A DNA stretch of 64,000 bases from Siphonodentalium dalli (taxonomy: Eukaryota; Mollusca; Scaphopoda; Gadilida; Siphonodentaliidae). The stretch's first letter is position 1; each line of letters starts with the position of its first letter. The position numbers were made by a program, and so were the translations under genes. Below are positions 48,801-60,800 of this stretch, piece after piece. The stretch is taken from NCBI GenBank assembly GCA_032622095.1, contig CP136061.1, positions 236,919,815 through 236,983,814 on the forward strand, read 5' to 3'. The notes under the pieces are model-generated. The model did not search any database. It was given only the letters and a program-made list of their open reading frames with translations, and was not told the origin of the DNA.

Positions 48801-51800
48801 ATATAAATATGTGTGTGTGTACTTTATAGAATCGAAAACGGCTGGCTCGATTGAGTTCAAACTTCCCATCTAAGGGTAAAAACCCACGAACACCGTAGTT
48901 GTCGCGTTTTGGAGAAGCTCTGAGCACCCTTTATCCACTCCCAAATCACCGCAAAGGCACGGCGTGGGTTAATCAAGTGATTATTTAATGAGCGTTTGTT
49001 TTTGACGCATCACTATAAAGAGCGTCTGTTTACCATTCAACGTTATTAGCATCTGCAGAGAGATATACAGGAACATTGAGTGGTTTCCTATGCGGGGAGA
49101 TTTATTGGATGCCATAGTACTCTTACAACATCATTGTTATAGTATGTATGACACTTAGGTCAGGGCATGGTCTCACTAAGTGGGGAAAATATTTTTACCC
49201 CACAAGATTACATGATGTATTCTCATCGGTTAATTGAAACGAGTCTACAGTAAGGTCATTGCGCAACAGAAGGTCTGCTTAATGACACATTCTTCTACAT
49301 AACACGTTCCAATGGCTTTTACTTTATATATATATCTACCGACATAGTGTGACCATTGGTCACCCTATTGCGCAAAATATACAACTTTCTTACTTAACAC
49401 AACTGAAACTTTCTGAACGGACGGATGAACCGACACAGGATATTTGGGGCACAATAATTACATCAGGGCAGAAGAGTGTAGGAATTTTGTCATGTCGAGG
49501 CAACGTCATTATAAAGTTGCCAACATTTAATGATATTTCCAAATAAAAAATGTATTTTCAGTTGACATTTTTCACTGATATGTATTTATCAGTAATAAAT
49601 CTTGGTACCCTAATATAATTACACAGTATAAAGGTATCATGTCGAAATACAAACATCACTATAAAATAAGTTTGTAATTCCTTAAACCTTTTTATGCTAA
49701 ATATTCATTTACAAGTAGTATAGTTCCCTTAGGAAATGTTGATATGTCTGAACATTTACCACCAATGAATACAAATAATTCTGCTCTTGTATTATCTGTT
49801 TTTCTGCCTGTCATCTGTTTCTATCACATGAACACCCCATTAAATGAAAACGAGACCATTCCAATGATTACTTTTATAACTGTTTGGAGAATCCATTTAA
49901 TAGTATAGAAAGGATTAAATAATGAATGGGGGAATTCATCCAGCAACCAAACGTTGAACTGTCAAAACTCACCTTTGATAGATCCAATCTGTCAGCGCGC
50001 CTGGCCCAAACAAGAATCCCAAAATAGAGGCACCATGTTATAATGACAACACACACTATAATAGGGTTCTCAAAGAAAGTAAGGAACAAGTCGACAGCCA
50101 GAGGATCTATGATGTTTGGTAGTATAATAAAGCCCCCAGCGAAAGCTGTCAAATGGTTGCACCAACAATGGATGTAGTCTGCTGTTGTGAGAATCGTCGG
50201 CTGGAAAGAAGAAAATTTCAAATTTCAAACAATAAATTTGAAGGGAAAGATCATTCAATATCTGTTATAATGAATGCATGTCATAGTATTATAACAACAC
50301 ATGCTTACCCTCACAATATGAGTCCAGAGAGATATGTTCAAACTATAAAACAGTGGTTTTAAAAAATAAAAACAATAGCAGCGAATTTTTAAAGTTTTCA
50401 TGTTGTATATATCAAAAAGGATAATCTGCCACATTCATGGGACTGCTCTGAAGTACATATACTTCTGCTTCTAGAATTGGTTACATAATTGATACTTCCC
50501 TGCTAAATCCAATGCAACGGTTTATTAACACATATTGCACGGTTCTAGAGGAAACAGCATAACTAAAACTGTGTTTTTTCTTGACTTCTGGGCGTCAAAG
50601 TATCTTGATTTAATCGCTATGTGATACCCTACTTTCGCTTGCTCTCTCCTGAGATACATTATAGAGAGAACTTGTGTGTCTCTGATTATTAGTTTTTCTT
50701 ATACTCTTGAATCATTCCACCTATCATAAGTGGAGTGTTTGTGTGCTCTTTATAGGACTAGGTAAGGCAAAAAAAGGTGTTTTGATTCTCAGGCATGGCC
50801 GCATAAAAAAAAAGGCCTGCATTGGACCATTTTATTTCTATTTTGGATCTCAACGCAATTGTAAACCAGTAACAGGAAAATAGGAAACTGTCACATGGAA
50901 ATAAGTTATGTTTCAAATAACGAATAGGAGCTAAATACAATGGTGTATGTGTGGTAATTCAACAAAAGACCATAGGCAATGATAACTATGAGTATATTGT
51001 CACCACAGGCTGTCCAAACCCCATGCTTATTGGTCAAATTTGTTGAAATATTTTGATAAAAGCAGGAATTAAGTTCTAGATTGAATGAGTCGTCTGCCAA
51101 CTTGACCTTGGTGACCTTTGCACAGTTAAGTAAGTAACCCTGCAAGATTGAGTTTTTCCCCTTGCTATGTTATTGCGATCGAAGGTATGAAAACCGGAGC
51201 AATTTGACAAGCCGTGTACATGTTCGGGTAATATGACCATACGCTAGTGTAATTAACTAACCACAGCTTAAACACATGCATAAGCTAGGATATATCTGTG
51301 TCTTTTTAATCATAAAAATATCTTCATAGATGTGTATCCCCATCAAAGATTAACTTAGGCCATATATGGTGATGTGATTATTATATATAACACTCCATAC
51401 ATGCACACGGGTTCATCGACAGAGTGGGTTCTATAGCAATTTCGTGTATAAATTAGGTCAATCATATCATACATCAAGGCATGTGAGAAATCAGAGATTC
51501 ACAATGCAAACAGACTACGAACTCACCGACTCAGACTTAAAACCTAAATAAAAAACTTTTCAAAGCCATTCATTTTGAACAAATTATTATAGAATATAAA
51601 CTACCAGCATCAAACTGAAAGTATTCAAAAGTCAAGACTGTTTGTTGTTGTCTAGAGGGGGTATTTTACTGAAATTAACCATTATACTATTGATGCTGCA
51701 TGTGTGCGCAATCCGAGTGAGATATTTACTATACGAAGAAGCTTGTTAATTTCATCATGTCCATTTCATTCATAAAAATGTCATCATGTCGATTTCAATG

Positions 51801-54800
51801 AAACTCGATGAGCAACGTCATGATGTAGCTTTCACCATCGACCGAATTTGCGATGTATCTTCTGCTTTGTTCATAAGTACGTGTTTCTTGTCGATTCATG
51901 AAAATAGAAGGGTATCTGAGGATTATCAGATTCACGTATGTACTCGGTAATATTATGATAATTTAAACGCGATATAATAACGTTTGCTTGCATCACAAAT
52001 TTCGATTTCGATTCCAGTATTGTCCCCAGCCAGAATGATTGAGATTTGCCCATTGCACGCGATATTTATAGGCCACTTCATTGCAAATATTTGACATCAC
52101 ATAATGTTATAATTATGTTCTCAATAAAATGTAAACCGCGGCTACGAATGAACTTCACTGTGCATAATTCCGATAGTGACTCCCCTCAATTTGGAACGCT
52201 GGCCATTGAAAGACGCACATGTTTATTTCAGATTACGACATTAATGCTTTAAGCCCACCGATCTACTGTGCGACAAAAGCGCTTGCAAAAATTCAAAACA
52301 GCAGTGTCGTATTTATAAGATAACAATTGGTGACGTCACAAAATCAGATATAGTCTATATACGACCAAAGCTTCCGGCTTTGGTTCGTTAGTACAATGTC
52401 ATAATTTGTCATTCTTTATATCAGATTAAATTAGTTTAAATTGATTACAAAGTTCTCCCTACCTGAACCTGAACCTGGGAAGGTATAACAACCCATGCTT
52501 ACTATGGGCAGAACAAAATAAAAATAAGACCCTTGTTCCTGCATTGATATTTTTTTTAAAATGCCTGAGAATCAAATATCTTTTTTTGTTTGGCCTAATC
52601 AATTTTGTACAAAGTGTAAATTTCATTTCATTTTGCCAGTTTTTGGTGGCCATTTTGGGACAGACATTCTACAGATATGGTTTATGACTATGCATTGTTT
52701 GTGTATATTTCAATTTATTACTAATTTGGTACTTATTGGCACACCTACCATAGAAATTCAGCTTTTTCTGATAAGGATGTCACGTTGAATTGTTAATTTT
52801 CCCCTAAGATGAATTTTGTATATATTATCCTGCAGCTATATCCGCATAGAATGACACCAGAATCGCTTCAGTAACAATTTCTTCCAGGTCGAATGCTTTT
52901 TAGACCAGACTAGTATGTTGTAAACTTGGAGGCAGTTTTTAACCAAAGTTCACATAGTGTGGTCTACCCAGTTTTGAGTGTTTTGATTATCACATACTCT
53001 CGAATACCATTTACTGTACTGTAACATTATTTCATTTTTATTTTCATAACACACATACAAACTTGGAATAAGATACTGTTTAGGCTATATTTATGATCGG
53101 TATAAGAACAAAATCTGTCTATGTTTTAATAATTCTTTCTGTTTATGGCAGTTTTAATGGATGTGAATATATTAACAGCAATATACCCACCGGGAAGGCC
53201 ATCTATGCCTTTAAATAATTTTATAACTGGGTGGGAGAATCCATTTTGTAAAGACAGGGTTAATTAAATGACGGCCCCCACCTTGCATCCCTCTTTGATC
53301 CATTCCTCTGTGTACACTTCCCAGAATAGGCAGTCAATAGAAAATGTGCTGATGAAGACGACCACATCGCTGTTATTTCTGTCATTCTCATAGCTCTCCA
53401 CAGCAAAGCCAAGGTATAAAGTACAGTTTTCAGTAGATTGGCACTCTCCAGGTTCAAAGGGTGGCAACATCAAAGTCGAATCACTCTGCGTAAAATTCTT
53501 GTACTTGAACAGACTATCCTCATCCAGAGGATATGAGACGCCATAGGTTAATATATCACTCAATCGAGCCACAGGATTTTTTGAAGCCAGGACCTTGATT
53601 TGACGATCTGGGTCATCCGTATGTATGTTGACTGTGGTATGCCTGTTAGGCATCACTAACACTCTCAACATCCTTGCGGTGAAGGAACTTGTTTCAGTTT
53701 CATTGTCAAAGACATGCGACAGTGAAAAGTTCTTTAAAATTATATCGTCTGGAATAAATATGAATCGGGATAAACAATCATCAGTGAGTTATAATCTGAA
53801 AAAAATCAAGAATCTTGCCTCATATTATCAAGAGTTAATCTTGCCTCATATTATCAAGAGTTAATCTTGCCTTATATTATCAAGAGTTAATCTTGCCTTA
53901 TATTATCAAGAGTTAATCTTGCCTCATATTATCAATAGTTAATCTTGTCTTATATTATCAAGAGTTAATCTTGCCTTATATTATCAAGAGTTAATCTTGC
54001 CTCATATTATCAATAGTTAATCTTGCCTTATATTATCAAGAGTTAATCTTGCCTTATATTATCAAGAGTTAATCTTGCCTCATATTATCAATAGTTAATC
54101 TTGCCTTATATTATCAAGAGTTAATCTTGCCTCATATTATCAATAGTTAATCTTGCCTTGTATTATCAAGAGTTAATCTTGCCTTGTATTATCAAGAGTT
54201 AATCTTGCCTTGTATTATCAATAGTTAATCTTGCCTTATATTATCAAGAGTTAATCTTGCCTTATATTATCAAGAGTTAATCTTGCCTTATATTATCAAG
54301 AGTTAATCTTGCCTCATATTATCAATAGTTAATCTTGCCTTATATTATCAAGAGTTAATCTTGCCTCATATTATCAATAGTTAATCTTGCCTTATATTAT
54401 CAAGAGTTAATCTTGCCTTATATTATCAAGAGTTAATCTTGCCTTATATTATCAAGAGTTAATCTTGCCTTATATTATCAAGAGTTAATCTTGCCTTATA
54501 TTATCAAGAGTTAATCTTGCCTTATATTATCAAGAGTTAATCTTGCCTTATATTATCAAGAGTTAATCTTGCCTTATATTATCAAGAGTTAATCTTGTCT
54601 TATATTATCAAGAGTTAATCTTGTCTTATATTATCAAGAGTTAATCTTGCCTTATATTATCAAGAGTTAATCTTGCCTTATATTATCAAGAGTTAATCTT
54701 GCCTCATATTATCAAGAGTTAATCTTGCCTTATATTACCAAGTTAATCTTGCCTTATATTATCAATAGTTAATCTTGCCTTATATTATCAAGAGTTAATC

Positions 54801-57800
54801 TTGCCTCATATTATCAATAGTTAATCTTGCCTTATATTATCAAGAGTTAATCTTGCCTTATATTATCAAGAGTTAATCTTGTCTTATATTATCAAGAGTT
54901 AATCTTGCCTTATATTATCAAGAGTTAATCTTGCCTCATATTATCAATAGTTAATCTTGCCTCATATTATCAAGAGTTAATCTTGCCTCATATTATCAAT
55001 AGTTAATCTTGCCTTGTATTATCAAGAGTTAATCTTGCCTCATAATATCAATAGTTAATCTTGCCTTATATTATCAAGAGTTAATCTTGCCTTATATTAT
55101 CAAGAGTTAATCTTGCCTTATATTATCAAGAGTTAATCTTGCCTCATATTATCAATAGTTAATCTTGCCTTATATTATCAAGAGTTAATCTTGCCTCATA
55201 TTATCAATAGTTAATCTTGCCTTATATTATCAAGAGTTAATCTTGCCTTATATTATCAAGAGTTAATCTTGCCTTATATTATCAAGAGTTAATCTTGCCT
55301 TATATTATCAAGAGTTAATCTTGCCTTATATTATCAAGAGTTAATCTTGCCTTATATTATCAAGAATTAATCTTGCCTTATATTATCAAGAGTTAATCTT
55401 GCCTTTTATTATCAAGAGTTAATCTTGCCTTATATTATCAAGAGTTAATCTTGTCTTATATTATCAAGAGTTAATCTTGTCTTATATTATCAAGAGTTAA
55501 TCTTGTCTTATATTATCAAGAGTTAATCTTGCCTTATATTATCAAGAGTTAATCTTGCCTTATATTATCAAGAGTTAATCTTGCCTCATATTATCAAGAG
55601 TTAATCTTGCCTTATATTATCAAGTTAATCTTGCCTTATATTATCAATAGTTAATCTTGCCTTATATTATCAAGAGTTAATCTTGCCTCATATTATCAAT
55701 AGTTAATCTTGCCTTATATTATCAAGAGTTAATCTTGCCTTATATTATCAAGAGTTAATCTTGCCTTATATTATCAAGAGTTAATCTTGCCTTATATTAT
55801 CAAGAGTTAATCTTGCCTCAAAATATCAAGAGTTAATCTTGCCTTATATTATCAAGAGTTAATCTTGCCTTATATTATCAAGAGTTAATCTTGCCTTATA
55901 TTATCAAGAGTAAATCTTGCCTTATATTATCAAGAGTTAATCTTGTCTTATATTATCAAGAGTTAATCTTGCCTTATATTATGAGTTAATCTTGCCTTAT
56001 ATTATCAAGAGTTAATCTTGCCTCATATTATCAAGTTAATCTTGCCTTATATTATCAAGTTAATCTTGCCTTATATTATCAAGAGTTAATCTTGCCTCAT
56101 ATTATCAAGTTAATCTTGCCTCATATTATCAAGTTAATCTTGCCTTATATTATCAAGAGTTAATCTTGCCTTATATTATCAAGAGTTAATCTTGCCTTAT
56201 ATTATCAAGAGTTAATCTTGCCTTATATTATCAAGAGCTAATCTTGTCTTATATTATCAAGAGTTAATCTTGCCTTATATTATCAAGAGTTAATCTTGCC
56301 TTATATTTTCAAGAGTTAATCTTGCCTTATATTATCAAGAGTTAATCTTGCCTTATATTATCAAGAGTTAATCTTGCCTTATATTATCAAGAGTTAATCT
56401 TGCCTTATATTATCAAGAGTTAATCTTGTCTTATATTATCAAGAGTTAATCTTGCCTTATATTATCAAGAGTTAATCTTGCCTTATATTATCAAGAGTTA
56501 ATCTTGCCTCATATTATCAAGAGTTAATCTTGCCTCATATTATCAATAGTTAATCTTGCCTTATATTATCAAGAGTTAATCTTGCCTTATATTATCAAGA
56601 GTTAATCTTGCCTTATATTATCAAGAGTTAATCTTGCCTTATATTATCAAGAGTTAATCTTGCCTTATATTATCAAGAGTTAATCTTGCCTCATATTATC
56701 AAGAGTTAATCTTGCCTTATATTATCAAGTTAATCTTGCCTTATATTATCAATAGTTAATCTTGCCTTATATTATCAAGAGTTAATCTTGCCTTATATTA
56801 TCAAGAGTTAATCTTGCCTCATATTATCAAGAGTTAATCTTGCCTCATATTATCAAGAGTTAATCTTGCCTCATATTATCAAGAGTTAATCTTGTCTTAT
56901 ATTATCAAGAGTTAATCTTGCCTTATATTATCAAGAGTTAATCTTGCCTCATATTATCAATAGTTAATCTTGCCTCATATTATCAAGAGTTAATCTTGCC
57001 TTATATTATCAAGAGTTAATCTTGCCTCATATTATCAAGAGTTAATCTTGCCTTATATTATCAAGTTAATCTTGCCTTATATTATCAATAGTTAATCTTG
57101 CCTTATATTATCAAGTTAATCTTGCCTTATATTATCAATAGTTAATCTTGCCTTATATTATCAAGAGTTAATCTTGCCTCATATTATCAAGAGTTAATCT
57201 TGCCTCATATTATCAAGAGTTAATCTTGCCTTATATTATCAAGAGTTAATCTTGCCTTATATTATCAAGAGTTAATCTTGCCTTATATTATCAAGAGTTA
57301 ATCTTGCCTTATATTATCAAGTTAATCTTGCCTTATATTATCAAGTTAATCTTGCCTTATATTATCAATAGTTAATCTTGCCTTATATTATCAAGAGTTA
57401 ATCTTGCCTTATATTATCAAGAGTTAATCTTGCCTTATATTATCAAGAGTTAATCTTGCCTCATATTATCAAGAGTTAATCTTGCCTTATATTATCAAGA
57501 GTTAATCTTGCCTCATATTATCAAGAGTTAATCTTGCCTTATATTATCAAGAGTTAATCTTGCCTTATATTATCAAGAGTTAATCTTGCCTCATATTATC
57601 AAGAGTTAATCTTGTCTTATATTATCAAGAGTTAATCTTGCCTTATATTATCAAGAGTTAATCTTGCCTTATATTATCAAGAGTTAATCTTGCCTCATAT
57701 TATCAAGAGTTAATCTTGCCTTATATTATCAATAGTTAATCTTGCCTTATATTATCAATAGTTAATCTTGCCTTATATTATCAATAGTTAATCTTGCCTT

Positions 57801-60800
57801 ATATTATCAAGAGTTAATCTTGCCTCATATTATCAAGAGTTAATCTTGCTTCATATTATCAAGAGTTAATCTTGCCTTATATTATCAAGTTAATCTTGCC
57901 TTATATTATCAAGTTAATCTTGCCTTATATTATCAATAGTTAATCTTGCCTTATATTATCAAGAGTTAATCTTGCCTTATATTATCAATAGTTAATCTTG
58001 CCTTATATTATCAAGAGTTAATCTTGCCTTATATTATCAAGAGTTAATCTTGCCTCATATTATCAAGAGTTAATCTTGCCTTATATTATCAAGAGTTAAT
58101 CTTGCCTTATATTATCAAAAATTAATCTTGCCTCATATTATCAAGAGTTAATCTTGCCTTATATTATCAAGAGTTAATATTGCCTTATATTATCAAGAGT
58201 TAATGTTGCCTTATATTATCAAGAGTTAATCTTGCCTTATATTATCAAGTTAATCTTGCCTTATATTATCAATAGTTAATCTTGCCTTATATTATCAAGA
58301 GTTAATCTTGCCTTATATTATCAAGAGTTAATCTTGCCTTATATTATCAATAGTTAATCTTGCCTCATATTATCAAGAGTTAATCTTGCCTTATATTATC
58401 AAGTTAATCTTACCTTATATTATCAATAGTTAATCTTGCCTTATATTATCAAGAGTTAATCTTGCCTTATATTATCAAGAGTTAATCTTGCCTTATATTA
58501 TCAAGAGTTAATCTTGCCTCATATTATCAAGAGTTAATCTTGCCTTATATTATCAAGAGTTAATCTTGCCTCATATTATCAAGAGTTAATCTTGCCTTAT
58601 ATTATCAAGAGTTAATCTTGCCTCATATTATCAAGAGTTAATCTTGCCTTATATTATCAAGAGTTAATCTTGCCTTATATTATCAAAAATTAATCTTGCC
58701 TCATATTATCAAGAGTTAATCTTGCCTTATATTATCAAGAGTTAATCTTGCCTTATATTATCAAGAGTTAATCTTGCCTCATATTATCAAGAGTTAATCT
58801 TGCCTTATATTATCAAGTTAATCTTGCCTTATATTATCAATAGTTAATCTTGCCTTATATTATCAAGAGTTAATCTTGCCTTATATTATCAAGAGTTAAT
58901 CTTGCCTCATATTATCAAGAGTTAATCTTGCCTCATATTATCAAGAGTTAATCTTGACTTATATTATCAAGAGTTAATCTTGCCTCATATTATCAAGAGT
59001 TAATCTTGCCTTATATTATCGAGAGTTAATCTTGCCTCATATTATCAAGAGTTAATCTTGCCTCATATTATCAAGAGTTAATCTTGCCTCATATTATCAA
59101 GAGTTAATCTTGCCTTATATTATCAAGAGTTAATCTTACCTCATATTATCAAGAGTTAATCTTGCCTTATATTATCAAGTTAATCTTGCCTTATATTATC
59201 AATAGTTAATCTTGCCTTATATTATCAAGAGTTAATCTTGCCTTATATTATCAAGAGTTAATCTTGCCTTATATTATCAAGAGTTAATCTTGCCTCATAT
59301 TATCAAGAGTTAATCTTGCCTCATATTATCAAGAGTTAATCTTGCCTCATATTATCGAGAGTTAATCTTGCCTTATATTATCGAGATAATACCTTTACTA
59401 GTATTTAAATTCAAACAGTACTATCAGTGTGCAAATTTAAAGGTATTCAATCCGATTTGATGTTGGGACCATATATCAGATCCCAAAAACATTTTTTGAA
59501 ATGCTGCCAGTTGTCAGAATAGAGTAATTAATTGCCCAAAATAAAGCTAACCACAGTCAACTATAGTATAAAATTGCCCAAAACCTGTTATTTATCAACA
59601 TTTTGTTCAACAAAATTTTGCCAGTTTGTCAAATATCTGACACAAAAATGCCACTTGATTTTAGAGTTATCCATCAACATCCGCAATTTGGTCCGAGAAG
59701 GTCTTCTTGTCGACTGTTTACTGGGATACTTCATATTATTGGTTTTAAAAATCAATATCTGACCACTCTTGAGCTTTGATGGGTGGGTTCCAAGACTCGA
59801 ATCAAATATTTTTTACCCCACGAAGCTAGGAAATAGTAACTTGCAAGCGTTAATTCAGATTATGCATTTTTAAAAGTAAACAAAAATAAACAAATGGGGA
59901 AAATAAAGGGTTTTATCACATAATTTGGCCATAAAAGCAGTTTCATAATTATCGGTAATAGACACGTTTAATATCAGCGCGTGCGATGACGTCACGGCGT
60001 TAACAATTCTTCAAATAACTTGCGATCGCTGTAGTTTATGATTGTTGTTTTCGATGAATATTGCGCGTTGCTTCGGGTTTATTTGATCATGTGATAAAAG
60101 GTATCTCACACTCGTCCTATTTTATACGTAATTTATCAACCTCGTCCTCTAAATTCTATTTGAGCCTCGGTAAACCTCGGCTCAAATTGAATTTAGTGAA
60201 CTCGGTTGATAAATTCCGTATAAACTAGAAACTCATGTGAGATCCTCTATTTATGTATTAATCAATAAATTATACGAAGTGACATTTCGATGGTTGCTGG
60301 TGTTACTTAGTTTGATTTCATATCGGTGATCGATGCCCATAGCTATTGAAATAATTATCATTGAACCAAGTGTAGTAGGGCACCTATATCTTCACAATTA
60401 AATAATTTTAGCATTTAACTTAATTATGCGAATTGTGCACTTATATCGTGATCGATGATCTTTAAATCTACCTCCACAAACGATTAAGAACTGTAACTGA
60501 ATGCATTGAAAACACAAGAGCTTTACGAAAATATATTTGCGGCGGGGCCATTGAAACAAAAAACTTTTTTCATTTGTGCCCAACACCATGATAGTACATA
60601 AGTCATCATAAACTGGCTGAAACGGCATGCACTCATTCCTCAAAACTCAAAAGTATGGGACATATTATGAGTGTACTTCAAGCTGTCAGTGTTATGTTTT
60701 AATTTGAAGTACCGTAATATATTGCCCATAGTTGTTTAAAGGCCCACTTAATTTTTGAATTCCCATATCACATATTACACATCATATTCCATATTATATA

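Noticed and set aside
53811-59386. CRISPR-like appearance of the 26-bp array
   Set aside because: Units are contiguous with no unique spacers, and the locus is a eukaryotic intron; it is a satellite.
60398-60643. 81-codon minus frame as an extra polycystin exon
   Set aside because: Exons A and B join in phase without it, and its product shows no family resemblance or good splice sites.
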